DNA of 12,759 nucleotides from Clostridium sp. CAG:609 (GCA_000438075.1 FR903541.1:1-12759); one strand, 5' to 3'; positions 6,282 to 12,759 are shown, counted from the stretch's first letter. Translations and numbers: made by a program. The notes: a model not told the origin generated them from the letters alone.

Positions 6282-7136
6282 GTGAAAATATTTATTCTTG
6301 GACCTACTGGGGTTGGTAAAACAAAACTTAGTATTAGTTTAGCTAAGATATATGATGCGGATGTTATAAATTGTGATGCAGTACAAGTTTATAAGTATTT
6401 AAATATTGGTTCTGCGAAAATTACTAAGAAAGAAATGAATGGAGTTGTTCATCATTTATTTGATATACGAGAACCTGATCAAGAATATAATGTAAAAGAT
6501 TATCAAGAAGATATTAGAAGTATCTGGAATAAATATAAAAATAAAAACTTTATTTGTGTTGGTGGCACTGGTTTGTATGCAACTGCTGCAGTATATGATT
6601 ATAGATTTGATAATGATTTAATAGATACTGATTTTCGTGATAAAACTAATGAAGAGTTATTTCAAATGGCTTTAAAAAAAAATAAAAATATGAATATAGA
6701 TAAAAATAATAGAGTAAGACTTGAAAGATTTTTAAAACGAAAGGATAGTAATGTTGAAGCTAAATTGTTGTATGAAAATGTTATATTTGTAGGACTTACT
6801 ACAGATAGAAGTAAGTTATATGATATAATTAATAATAGAGTAGATAAAATGATAAATGATGGATTAGTTGATGAAGTGAAAAACTTATATAGCAAATATC
6901 CGAATAGTAAGATATTAAAAAGAGCTATTGGTTATAAAGAAATTATTAATTATTTAGATGGATTATATGATTTAGATACAGCTATTTTAGAAATAAAAAA
7001 GAATAGTAGGCATTATGCAAAAAGACAATATACTTGGTTTAATAATAAAATGAATGTAAAATGGTTTGATGTTAATTTTGATAATTTTGATTTGACAATT
7101 AAAATGGTAAAAGAATATATAGATACTTGCAAATAA
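6282..7136 (+). CDS. miaA: tRNA dimethylallyltransferase
   Basis: MiaA transfers a dimethylallyl group to N6 of A37 in tRNAs reading UNN codons. The P-loop GPTGVGKT is at residues 7-14. Other family motifs are NCDAVQVYKYLNIGSAKIT (30-48, with the usual D-S/A-x-Q-V-Y), HHLFDIREPDQEY (57-69), VGGTGLY (93-99), RVDKMINDGLVDEVKNLY, AIGYKEIINYLDG and RHYAKRQYTWF near the C terminus. The start is set at GTG 6282: AGAGG (6269-6273) is 8 bases upstream, whereas an upstream in-frame GTG at 6273 would overlap that site. This gives 284 residues, a little short of the usual 300-315. It shares a divergent promoter region with tmcAL. Confidence 0.95.
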   Translation: MKIFILGPTGVGKTKLSISLAKIYDADVINCDAVQVYKYLNIGSAKITKKEMNGVVHHLFDIREPDQEYNVKDYQEDIRSIWNKYKNKNFICVGGTGLYATAAVYDYRFDNDLIDTDFRDKTNEELFQMALKKNKNMNIDKNNRVRLERFLKRKDSNVEAKLLYENVIFVGLTTDRSKLYDIINNRVDKMINDGLVDEVKNLYSKYPNSKILKRAIGYKEIINYLDGLYDLDTAILEIKKNSRHYAKRQYTWFNNKMNVKWFDVNFDNFDLTIKMVKEYIDTCK

Positions 7137-7155
7137 TATGGGTTTATGATATAAA
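7127..7155 (+). promoter_or_regulatory. Promoter of the NAGPA-domain gene
   Basis: TTGCAA (7127-7132) and TATAAA (7150-7155) are 17 bases apart, with TGA before the -10. The -35 lies within the last codons of miaA. Predicted transcription start is near 7162. Read-through from miaA is also possible, since no terminator lies in the 39-base gap. Confidence 0.6.
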
Positions 7156-7175
7156 TATGTAGTGTGGTGAAATGA

Positions 7176-8399
7176 ATGAAAAATAAGAAACAAAAGGGTA
7201 CATTATTATGTTGGATTAGTTTAATTGTTTTAAATACGTTTTTAGTGTTTTTTGTAATTGGATGTAATTCAAATACTTTGGTTAATAAAATATTTAAGAT
7301 TATTAGTTTATTATTATTAATAGGTAGTGTTATTTTTTTAGCTATTGGGTTATTTTTAAGGCTAAAGTATAAAAAAAGAAGAGGGTTAAATAAAAAATTA
7401 AGAGTAGTATTTGATATATTGGTTTCATTGTATACAGTTGGATGTTTATCATTTTTGTTTATTTTGTATGGTCCTTATAAAGGATTTAGAGATTGGCTTA
7501 TTACAACAGCAATGTCTACGATGAATCATCAATATTATTGTAAATGGTTTTATAGCGAAAAGTTAATAAATGAAGTTCTTGGTAGTAATTATATTGATTC
7601 TGGTGGAGCTGAAACTGATGCATCACTAGTTGATCATGAAGAAAAGATTACTTATGAAAATGAATACGAAAGAGAAATTTTGGAAAGAGAAAAAGGTGCA
7701 ACATATAAAGTTATTAGATTTAAAGTAAATGATTGTGATGCTTATCTTGGAGTTGTGTATGATCCATCATTAATAAGTGTTGGTTATACAAAGTGGCTTG
7801 GTAGAAGTGGTCAATATATTTATGATATGGCTAAGGAGCAAAATTCAGTTTTAACTATTAATGGTGGTGGATTTAAAGATCCTGGTCATAATAGTAAAGG
7901 AGCTGATCCGATTGGAGTTACAATTGCAAATGGTAAGATTATTTCTAATGAACCTGTTGCAGGTCAATGGGGAATTATTGGTTTTAATAGAGAAAATACT
8001 TTAGTGTTAAGAAAAAGCGTTGATGCTAAGAATTTAATAAATGAAGGCATTAGAGATGCTGTTACAATGGGTCCGTTTTTAATTGTTAATGGTAAGCCAA
8101 GTATTGTTAAAGGTAATGGTGGATGGGGTATTGCTGCAAGAACAGCGATAGGTCAAAGAAAAGATGGTATTGTATTGTTTTTGGTAGTTGATTCAAATGT
8201 ATCTAGAACAAAAGGTGCAACATTAAAGGATTTACTTAATATTATGCAAAGATATGGTGCTGTTAATGCATCTAACTTGGATGGAGGCACTTCAAGTGTT
8301 ATGGTTGAAAATGGAGAAATGATAAATGATCCAATTGATTCAGCTGGAAGACATAGAACTAGAGGTATTCCAACAATTTTTAAAGTAGTAGAAAAATAA
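7176..8399 (+). CDS. Membrane-anchored phosphodiester glycosidase (NAGPA domain) family protein
   Basis: The 407-residue protein has three N-terminal membrane helices (about 10-32, 40-64, 78-102) with a KYKKRRGLNKKLR loop on the cytoplasmic side, placing the large C-terminal domain outside the cell. That domain (about 180-405) has the NAGPA/DUF2233 signatures: LTINGGGFKDPG, GVTIANGKIISNEP, RDAVTMGPFLIVNGKPSI, ARTAIGQRKDGIVLFLVVD and SNLDGGTSSVMVENGEMIND. The family includes the lysosomal enzyme that uncovers mannose-6-phosphate and bacterial proteins linked to exopolysaccharide or teichoic-acid processing. The actual substrate here is unknown. GGTGA (7166-7170) is a modest ribosome-binding site 5 bases from the ATG. 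A terminator follows. Confidence 0.9.
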   Translation: MKNKKQKGTLLCWISLIVLNTFLVFFVIGCNSNTLVNKIFKIISLLLLIGSVIFLAIGLFLRLKYKKRRGLNKKLRVVFDILVSLYTVGCLSFLFILYGPYKGFRDWLITTAMSTMNHQYYCKWFYSEKLINEVLGSNYIDSGGAETDASLVDHEEKITYENEYEREILEREKGATYKVIRFKVNDCDAYLGVVYDPSLISVGYTKWLGRSGQYIYDMAKEQNSVLTINGGGFKDPGHNSKGADPIGVTIANGKIISNEPVAGQWGIIGFNRENTLVLRKSVDAKNLINEGIRDAVTMGPFLIVNGKPSIVKGNGGWGIAARTAIGQRKDGIVLFLVVDSNVSRTKGATLKDLLNIMQRYGAVNASNLDGGTSSVMVENGEMINDPIDSAGRHRTRGIPTIFKVVEK

Positions 8400-8405
8400 C
8401 TAAAT

Positions 8406-8433
8406 AAAACTTCGATGTTTCTTCGAAGTTTTT
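8406..8433. terminator. Convergent terminator between NAGPA gene and transglutaminase gene
   Basis: AAAACTTCGA (8406-8415) pairs perfectly with TCGAAGTTTT (8423-8432) around a 7-base loop. T-rich tracts follow in both directions, so it can serve both convergent genes. Confidence 0.8.
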
Positions 8434-8436
8434 AAA

Positions 8437-9384
8437 TTACTTAAATTCTAAATAGTATTCTTTATTGAAGTTATGTTCTTCGATGATTGTTTGTCCAGTA
8501 TCTGCTTTTTTCATTTCCTCATTATTAATTAAAAAGTATGTGTGAAATAAATAATCTTTGTTGTCACTACTTACCGGATCATCCCAGGTTAAGTCTAAGT
8601 GTAGCCATTTACCATTATAGTAAACAGCATTCCAAATATGACCTGTTGCTGAATAACTTATTTTTTCTGGTGTTGTTGCAATTTCATAATTATCAAATCC
8701 AAGTTTTGTTAAAAATATTGCCATTAAATCTGTATAACCATTACATGTTGCATATCCTTCGAAAAGTGGACCACTTGCTTTATAAGAAGAATATGGACTT
8801 GTTCCAGTTTCATTTCTTTCTACATCATATTTTGTATTATTTATTATGTAGTCATGTATTGTTTTTATTTTGTCATAATCAGTCATTGAATCATTTATTA
8901 GCTCATTTATAAGTTCATCAGTTTTTTTGTCTATTTTATCTATTTCTTCTTTTTGATATAAGTAAAATATTTTAAGCGTTATTTCTCCGTTGTCGTTGAT
9001 ACTTGTTTTAATGTTTGTAAAACTATTTAGGGGATGAACATAATTATTTAAATGCGTTAGTATTAATTCATCTGAACTTATTTTAGTGGCATCATCTATA
9101 CAGTTTTGATATTCTGTTGGACAATAAAATGTAAATTGTTTCCATCCATTATCTATGACGCTATAGTATATGTTTAATAAATCTTTATATGAGTAGGGAA
9201 TAAAGTCCTTTGTATTTTCAACAAATAAATACTTTTTGTTTTTAGTATATTTATTTGTTGGCTTAATAACTATGGTTGGTTCATTAGTAATTATATTTGT
9301 TAATTTATCTGCAATTGGATTTATGTAAATAATAGAAGTTATAGTTATAAGTGCACTGATGATTGGCACAATTAATTTTTTCAA
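8437..9384 (-). CDS. Membrane-anchored transglutaminase-like cysteine peptidase-fold protein
   Basis: After an N-terminal membrane helix or uncleaved signal (about 3-22) comes a divergent region to about 165, then a transglutaminase-like core. The catalytic triad can be read as C214 (GYATCNGYTDLMAIFL), H249 (ATGHIWNAVYYNGKWLHLD) and D264 (HLDLTWDDP). Such bacterial proteins act outside the cell, commonly as peptidases or cross-linkers of unknown substrate. The start is taken as TTG 9384 (315 residues): GAGGGTGA (9390-9397) lies 5 bases upstream and the promoter -10 (9404-9409) would place the transcript start near 9397, so the longer ATG reading at 9399 would not be on the mRNA. Confidence 0.88.
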   Translation of the reverse strand: MKKLIVPIISALITITSIIYINPIADKLTNIITNEPTIVIKPTNKYTKNKKYLFVENTKDFIPYSYKDLLNIYYSVIDNGWKQFTFYCPTEYQNCIDDATKISSDELILTHLNNYVHPLNSFTNIKTSINDNGEITLKIFYLYQKEEIDKIDKKTDELINELINDSMTDYDKIKTIHDYIINNTKYDVERNETGTSPYSSYKASGPLFEGYATCNGYTDLMAIFLTKLGFDNYEIATTPEKISYSATGHIWNAVYYNGKWLHLDLTWDDPVSSDNKDYLFHTYFLINNEEMKKADTGQTIIEEHNFNKEYYLEFK

Positions 9385-9403
9385 ATTTATCACCCTCATA
9401 TAT

Positions 9404-9431
9404 ATTATATCAAAAAAAATAAAGTAAACAA
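9404..9431 (-). promoter_or_regulatory. Promoter of the transglutaminase gene
   Basis: On the minus strand a perfect TATAAT (9404-9409) has TGA in front (extended -10); a -35-like TTGTTT (9426-9431) is 16 bases away. It abuts the T run of the rpsT terminator. Confidence 0.55.
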
Positions 9432-9441
9432 ATCGTTACTT
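9412..9441 (-). terminator. Weak intrinsic terminator of rpsT
   Basis: On the minus strand AAGTAA (9436-9441) pairs with TTACTT (9422-9427) around an 8-base loop. An A-interrupted T tract with eight consecutive T follows (9412-9419). The stem is short and AT-only except one pair, so efficiency may be low. Confidence 0.45.
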
Positions 9442-9699
9442 CATATTTTTTATTTTTTGTGTCAATCTAGATTTTTCTCTATCTGCTGTATTTTTCTTGA
9501 TTAAACCTTTACTAACTGCTTTATCAGTATATTTTTGAATATCTTTATTTAATTTGTTTGCTTCTTCGATATTATTTGAAGCAATAGCTTTTTCGCAGTT
9601 CTTAATAAGGTTTTGAACACGCATCTTTAGTTCATGATTATTTTCAGTTTTTTTAGCAATTACTTTAACTGCCTTTTTAGAACTTTTAATGTTTGGCAT
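9436..9699 (-). CDS. rpsT: Small ribosomal subunit protein S20
   Basis: S20 is a three-helix protein binding 16S rRNA at the bottom of the 30S subunit. The 87-residue, Lys-rich product starts MPNIKSSKKAVKV, the family pattern, and continues with helices ending KGLIKKNTADREKSRLTQKI, also typical. AAGGAG (9709-9714) is 9 bases from the ATG. As in many Bacillota, rpsT is a single-gene unit; it has its own promoter just outside the DUF2974 gene. No structured leader is visible. Confidence 0.95.
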   Translation of the reverse strand: MPNIKSSKKAVKVIAKKTENNHELKMRVQNLIKNCEKAIASNNIEEANKLNKDIQKYTDKAVSKGLIKKNTADREKSRLTQKIKNMK

Positions 9700-9729
9700 A
9701 AATCTTTGCTCCTTCCTTGTTTCTTATTA

Positions 9730-9758
9730 ATTTTAACAAATATTTGTAATTTTATCAA
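9730..9758 (-). promoter_or_regulatory. Promoter of rpsT (extended -10)
   Basis: On the minus strand TTGATA (9753-9758) and TAAAAT (9730-9735) are 17 bases apart, with TGT in front of the -10. It is one of the strongest matches here, fitting a ribosomal protein gene. Predicted start is near 9723, leaving a 24-base leader. Confidence 0.7.
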
Positions 9759-9774
9759 GTGTTATTTACATTAT

Positions 9775-10848
9775 TTAACTTTTTTTCTTGTTTTCTTCTT
9801 CGAAAGTAGTGTTTTTGGTGATTGTTTTAAACATTTCTAAGAGAATTTTTCTTTCTTTTTCATTTAAGTTGGTTGTTTCTTTGATTAAATTTTTCATTCT
9901 TGTTAGACTAATTTCTTTAAGTTCACTTTTTAATGTATAACCTGATGTGTATAAAAGATTAAAGAATGTCGTTGTAAAGTATTTTCTTTCTTCGATGGTA
10001 AATTTGTTTAAAACATTTTCTATTTTTAGATGAAATTCTTTTGATTCTTTGCTTAATGTTCCTTTTTGAAATTCAGTTTTGTTTATAAGCCAGGTGTGAA
10101 TGCTATGCTGATATATTTTGAAACTATCGCTTTTTATTATTGTTTTTTTTCCTTGAGATTCTAGAATCATGCCTACGATGCTTTCTTCGGGGTAGTAGTT
10201 TCGAACCTTTTTTAAAATACTGTGATATTTTTTGGTGTTTATTAATTCTGGTATTATTCCTGGTCCATCAAAGTTAAAGATGTATTCAATTTGAAATTTT
10301 TTTAATAGTGTTTGTTCCATACTTGATGTTAAGGCAAGTCTTCCACCTTTGGAGTGACCTGCAACATATACAACATAATCATTAAGTTTAATATTTCTAC
10401 TTAAAAAGTTTGTGGCATGTACTTCTGCTGGAACTGGGTATAGGTAACTCATTTTAAAATCTTCTTCCCAACCTATGAGTAAGTCATCTGTTCCTTCGAA
10501 TGCAATAAATTTAAAGTGATGGGGAACTTTGATTGCTATTGCTTGAAATTGAGTAATTTTGTTGATTTTTTTTTCATAATCGGTGATGAAGTTGTCTTTG
10601 TATCTGATGCTTTTTGAAATGATAGAAAACAATTCTCTATTTTTTTGATTAAATTTATCTTTTTCTTTTAAAGTAAATCTAGTTTTGTATATTTCATATA
10701 AGTCTTTTATTTTGATGTTTTTAATTTTTATTCCATCAAAGTTTATGTAACTAAGTACACAATAAATGGCAGCATCAACTTCATTGAATTTTAGTTCTTT
10801 GAAAGTTTTGTAACCATTTTCTTTAACATAATTTATTAAATTATCCAT
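9775..10848 (-). CDS. DUF2974 (Mbeg1-like) alpha/beta hydrolase
   Basis: The 357-residue protein has the DUF2974 layout: FEGTDD (117-122) followed by GWEEDFKMSYLYPVPAEVHA, then the nucleophile elbow GHSKGG (164-169, Ser166), a strand with FNFDGPGI (191-198, Asp194 as likely acid) and YQHSIHTW (246-253, His248 as likely catalytic base). These fit a lipase/esterase-type hydrolase; the substrate is unknown and no signal peptide is seen, so it should act in the cytoplasm. The start is ATG 10848, with AGGTGA (10854-10859) 5 bases upstream; a GTG at 10857 overlaps that site and is unlikely. No terminator is visible before the rpsT promoter, so read-through into rpsT is possible. Confidence 0.85.
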   Translation of the reverse strand: MDNLINYVKENGYKTFKELKFNEVDAAIYCVLSYINFDGIKIKNIKIKDLYEIYKTRFTLKEKDKFNQKNRELFSIISKSIRYKDNFITDYEKKINKITQFQAIAIKVPHHFKFIAFEGTDDLLIGWEEDFKMSYLYPVPAEVHATNFLSRNIKLNDYVVYVAGHSKGGRLALTSSMEQTLLKKFQIEYIFNFDGPGIIPELINTKKYHSILKKVRNYYPEESIVGMILESQGKKTIIKSDSFKIYQHSIHTWLINKTEFQKGTLSKESKEFHLKIENVLNKFTIEERKYFTTTFFNLLYTSGYTLKSELKEISLTRMKNLIKETTNLNEKERKILLEMFKTITKNTTFEEENKKKS

Positions 10849-10865
10849 TTTGTTCACCTAATAAT

Positions 10866-10894
10866 ATTATATACTAAAATAAATTAACTTTAAA
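10866..10894 (-). promoter_or_regulatory. Promoter of the DUF2974 hydrolase gene
   Basis: On the minus strand TTTAAA (10889-10894) and a perfect TATAAT (10866-10871) are 17 bases apart. Predicted start is near 10859, exactly at the AGGTGA ribosome-binding site. Confidence 0.6.
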
Positions 10895-10951
10895 GTATTT
10901 AATTCGACAAATTTTTCTATTGTGTTGGTGTATAATGGAGGTGTGATGAAT

Positions 10952-11902
10952 ATGAAAAGGGTAAAATTAAGAAATGTATTTAGAAAGCAGGCTTTAAAAT
11001 TAGTGTTAGTTGTGGTATTGGTTGGTTCATCTTTTGTGGTTTCGTTTAAATATTTTTATGAGAAAATTGATTTGAAAATGGATGATGTTGTTTATTTGAA
11101 TTCTTTAGTTAAAGATTCTTTTAGTAATTATAATTTTACGGATTTGAAAAGACTTTCTAGCACAGAGTTTTTGTTAAAATATTCTTTTGGCATTGATAGT
11201 TATAAAACTGGAATTGAAGAAGTTGCTACATTACCTGTTGTTAAAACAGATGGCGATAATAGTGAAGTTAAAAGTAATACACCGGTGGTTTATATTTTTA
11301 ATACACATCAAACGGAAGGATATAAAAGTAATTTGTTAGAAAGTTTTAATATTAATAATACAGTTTATTTGGCAAGTCATATATTGGGTGAATATTTAAA
11401 TGATTTGGGTGTTGGTGTTGTTGTTGAAGAAAATAGTATTGTAGATGTGCTTAATGCAAATGGTTGGAAATATGGAAGAAGTTATAAGGCAAGCAGGGTT
11501 TTAATGGAAGAAGCATATAAAAATAATCCAACTTTAAATTTCTTTATAGATTTACATAGGGATTCTGCTTCTTATGAGAGGACTTATATTAAAATTGAGG
11601 GAGTTGGGTATGCTAAAGTTTTGTTTGTGGTTGGTCTTGAACATGATGGGTATGAAGCTAATTTAGAACTTGCTAAAAAATTAAATGAGAAGATAAAGGT
11701 TAAATATCCGGGGTTATCTAGAGGTGTTTTGGAGAAAAAAGGTGTTGGTGTAAATGGTATTTATAATCAGGATTTTAATAAGAATACAATACTTATTGAA
11801 GTAGGAGGACAATATAATTATATTGAGGAGGTTAATAATACTTTAAAAATAATATCTCAGGTTATTTATGAGTATTTGAATGAATATGAAAAAGAAAAAT
11901 AA
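10952..11902 (+). CDS. spoIIP: Stage II sporulation protein P family amidase
   Basis: SpoIIP cleaves peptidoglycan (amidase and endopeptidase) with SpoIID during engulfment of the forespore. The 316-residue product has a basic N terminus, one membrane helix (about 15-33), and an extracellular amidase domain. Metal-site motifs are visible: FNTHQTEGY (116-124, H119/E122), FIDLHRDS (198-205, H202), VNGIYNQDFNKN (267-278) and ILIEVGGQYN (280-289, E283). The start is ATG 10952 because GGAGG (10937-10941) lies 10 bases upstream; in-frame GTG/TTG codons before it have no ribosome-binding site. A TATAAT at 10931-10936 has no good -35 and touches the ribosome-binding site. The gene overlaps the next by 23 bases. 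Confidence 0.9.
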   Translation: MKRVKLRNVFRKQALKLVLVVVLVGSSFVVSFKYFYEKIDLKMDDVVYLNSLVKDSFSNYNFTDLKRLSSTEFLLKYSFGIDSYKTGIEEVATLPVVKTDGDNSEVKSNTPVVYIFNTHQTEGYKSNLLESFNINNTVYLASHILGEYLNDLGVGVVVEENSIVDVLNANGWKYGRSYKASRVLMEEAYKNNPTLNFFIDLHRDSASYERTYIKIEGVGYAKVLFVVGLEHDGYEANLELAKKLNEKIKVKYPGLSRGVLEKKGVGVNGIYNQDFNKNTILIEVGGQYNYIEEVNNTLKIISQVIYEYLNEYEKEK

Positions 11903-12209
11903 ATTATTTAAAAATTTACTTATTATAGCTTTTGTTATTTTTATGGGGCTTTTTATTGCATCGGAAAGTGGTTTTTATGAAGCAAAGTTAAGTAATAAAG
12001 TGGCTTTGACAGATGAGTCAATAAAGAGGTTTGAACAAGATGTGAGTGATGGTAAAATGGTTGATGTTGCAAGTTATGTTGTTGATGATTATAAAGATTA
12101 TAGTAATAAATTTACGGATGTGGGAGAAAAAATGAGTGATGCTATTACTAAGGTGTTATCAGAGGGAATATCTGGGGCTTGGGATGCTATTAAAGTTTTG
12201 TTTTTCTAA
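11880..12209 (+). CDS. Small membrane-anchored protein coupled to spoIIP, unknown function
   Basis: The 109-residue product has a Lys-rich start, one membrane helix (about 12-27), and an outer part with a charged helix (44-60) and a C-terminal amphipathic stretch rich in Ser/Ala/Gly ending WDAIKVLFF. I do not recognise a family. Its start (ATG 11880, or ATG 11886 in the same frame) lies inside the end of spoIIP in another frame, with no clear ribosome-binding site, so it is probably translated by coupling to spoIIP. That arrangement suggests a shared role, perhaps in spore or envelope formation. A terminator follows its stop codon. Confidence 0.75.
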   Translation: MNMKKKNKLFKNLLIIAFVIFMGLFIASESGFYEAKLSNKVALTDESIKRFEQDVSDGKMVDVASYVVDDYKDYSNKFTDVGEKMSDAITKVLSEGISGAWDAIKVLFF

Positions 12210-12241
12210 AAAATACTGGACTTATATTAATCCAGTATTTT
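12210..12241. terminator. Convergent terminator after the spoIIP operon
   Basis: AAAATACTGGA (12210-12220) pairs perfectly over 11 bases with TCCAGTATTTT (12231-12241) around a 10-base loop. It is followed by T-rich sequence on the plus strand, and by a six-T run (12208-12213) on the minus strand. The stop codon of the minus-strand tail gene lies in the loop. Confidence 0.8.
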
Positions 12242-12466
12242 GTTTTGTTTAATTTCTTTAATTTGTTCTTCGGATAAACCAGTGATTTTTTCGATTGTTT
12301 TTATTGGAATGTTTTCTTTTAGTGAGTTGATAACAACTTCTTTTTGATTTTCTGCAATACCTTTTTCTTCTCCTTTTTTCATTGCTATTTTTTGTAGGGT
12401 ATTCTTTTCTAATGTTTCTTCTTCTTCGGGTGAAATATCATATATAAAACTTTTGTATTCTTTCAT
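12227..12466 (-). CDS. Stand-alone C-terminal tail of an Rpn/PD-(D/E)XK 'transposase' nuclease
   Basis: The 79-residue product starts MKEYKSFIYDISPEEEETLE and ends with a helix-turn-helix-like end (IKTIEKITGLSEEQIKEIKQ). It matches the tail of the adjacent upstream gene almost throughout, with no nuclease domain in front; a TAG at 12476-12478 closes the frame upstream. The ATG at 12466 has AAGGTAG (12476-12482) 9 bases before it; a TTG at 12472 is a weaker option. It begins two bases after the stop of the distal copy, as in an operon. Rpn proteins are reported to make short C-terminal forms from internal starts that restrain the full-length nuclease; this gene could be such a tail, or merely a duplicated remnant. 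Confidence 0.55.
   Translation of the reverse strand: MKEYKSFIYDISPEEEETLEKNTLQKIAMKKGEEKGIAENQKEVVINSLKENIPIKTIEKITGLSEEQIKEIKQNKILD
12251..12442. repeat. Proximal copy of the Rpn-tail direct duplication
   Basis: Block A 12251-12336 matches 12502-12587 with 3 differences in 86 bases. Block B 12384-12442 matches 12671-12729 with 2 differences in 59. The segment between the blocks differs in length by 36 bases, because the distal copy holds extra GIEE/GIEK codons. Outside the blocks similarity falls quickly. Confidence 0.8.
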
Positions 12467-12468
12467 GT

Positions 12469-12759
12469 TCAAAAACTACCTTTAATATTATTTTTCAATT
12501 CAATTTCTTTAATTTGTTCTACGGATAAACCGGTGATTTTTTCGATTGTTTTTATTGGAATTTTTTCTTTTAGTGAGTTGATAACAATGTTTTCATTAGT
12601 TTTTTCAATTCCTTTTTCAATTCCTTCTTCAATTCCTTCTTCAATTCCTTCGGCTTTACCTTCTTTATGTGCTATTTTTTGTAGAGTATTCTTTTCTAAT
12701 GTTTCTTCTTCTTCAGGTGAAATATCATACACAAATTTTTTATCACTATTTAATGTTTT
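12469..12759 (-). CDS. C-terminal part of a probable Rpn family recombination-promoting nuclease (partial)
   Basis: The minus-strand frame stays open to the window edge, so the GTG at 12732 is not a true start and the N terminus lies outside. Visible residues read SDKKFVYDISPEEEETLEK, then a repeated G-I-E-E/K stretch (EGIEEGIEEGIEKGIEK), and end with IKTIEKITGLSVEQIKEIE. Low-complexity EGIEKGIE repeats followed by a small helix-turn-helix-like tail are a hallmark of PD-(D/E)XK family 'transposase' (Rpn) C termini. The catalytic domain is not in this window, so the assignment rests on the tail. The TGA stop is at 12469-12471. Confidence 0.6.
   Translation of the reverse strand, partial: KTLNSDKKFVYDISPEEEETLEKNTLQKIAHKEGKAEGIEEGIEEGIEKGIEKTNENIVINSLKEKIPIKTIEKITGLSVEQIKEIELKNNIKGSF
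12502..12729. repeat. Distal copy of the Rpn-tail direct duplication
   Basis: It is the partner of 12251-12442 in the same orientation, about 251-287 bases away. Near-identity over 145 aligned bases indicates a recent or gene-conversion-maintained tandem duplication. Confidence 0.8.
12606..12653. repeat. Four-unit 12-base tandem repeat inside the Rpn tail
   Basis: Units start at 12606, 12618, 12630 and 12642 with core CAATTCCTT followed by TTT, CTT, CTT and CGG. Read on the minus strand each encodes a Gly-Ile-Glu-(Glu/Lys) tetrad. The proximal tail copy lacks this array. Confidence 0.85.

Noticed and set aside
8538..8912. Plus-strand open frame opposite the transglutaminase gene
   Set aside because: It is antisense to a gene with a readable catalytic triad and encodes a Leu/His-rich shadow sequence.
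9634..9840. Plus-strand open frame across rpsT and the DUF2974 gene end
   Set aside because: It is antisense to both genes, Phe/Cys-rich, and has no start signals.
1..12759. UGA read as tryptophan (Mollicutes code 4)
   Set aside because: Conserved tryptophans are TGG, no conserved gene has an in-frame TGA, and TGA serves as a stop at 73-75 and 12469-12471.
1..12759. tRNA genes, rRNA or CRISPR arrays
   Set aside because: No cloverleaf-like arms with a T-loop signature and no spaced direct repeats were found; the only repeats are the coding ones at the right edge.

Overview
The window comes from a very AT-rich, low-GC Gram-positive bacterium. The gene content (rpsB-tsf and frr of the translation block, tmcAL, miaA, rpsT, and the sporulation gene spoIIP), the strong Shine-Dalgarno sites, and the many single-pass membrane proteins with Asn/Asp/Tyr-rich outer domains suggest an uncultured gut Bacilli/Mollicutes-like lineage (RF39-type); this placement is an inference. 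The standard genetic code fits: conserved tryptophans in S2, MiaA and the transglutaminase are TGG, and TGA acts as a stop.

Layout. Positions 1-75 are the tail of an unidentified gene. Positions 178-2169 hold an rpsB-tsf operon with a sigma-A promoter, a foldable leader RNA and a terminator; S2 carries an unusual C-terminal Rho_N/SAP-like extension. Where pyrH commonly lies between tsf and frr there are three membrane-anchored proteins of unknown function (2214-4487): one looks thioredoxin-like without the CxxC pair, and one vaguely resembles DUF3298/DUF4163 domains. The last two share an operon with frr. A two-way terminator follows, then a divergent tRNA-modification pair, tmcAL (minus) and miaA (plus), whose promoters overlap at their -35 boxes. 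Next come a membrane-anchored phosphodiester glycosidase (NAGPA) gene (plus), then a minus-strand group: a transglutaminase-like exported protein, rpsT and a DUF2974 alpha/beta hydrolase, each with its own promoter. On the plus strand follow spoIIP and an overlapping small membrane-protein gene. The right edge has two tandem minus-strand copies of the C-terminal tail of a probable Rpn/PD-(D/E)XK 'transposase' nuclease; the distal copy runs off the window and the proximal one stands alone.

Together: translation factors (S2, EF-Ts, RRF, S20) and anticodon-loop modification enzymes (TmcAL, MiaA) alternate with envelope proteins (NAGPA, transglutaminase, SpoIIP and four unknown anchors). Several start codons were moved from the longest reading frame because promoter and ribosome-binding sites point to internal ATG, GTG or TTG codons. 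A recurring architecture appears: the -10 box ends 17-20 bases before the start codon in six genes, so the predicted mRNAs begin almost at the Shine-Dalgarno site. The most interesting leads are the Rpn tail duplication (possible stand-alone antitoxin-like tail), the S2 extension, the rpsB leader, and the uncharacterised membrane genes beside frr and spoIIP.
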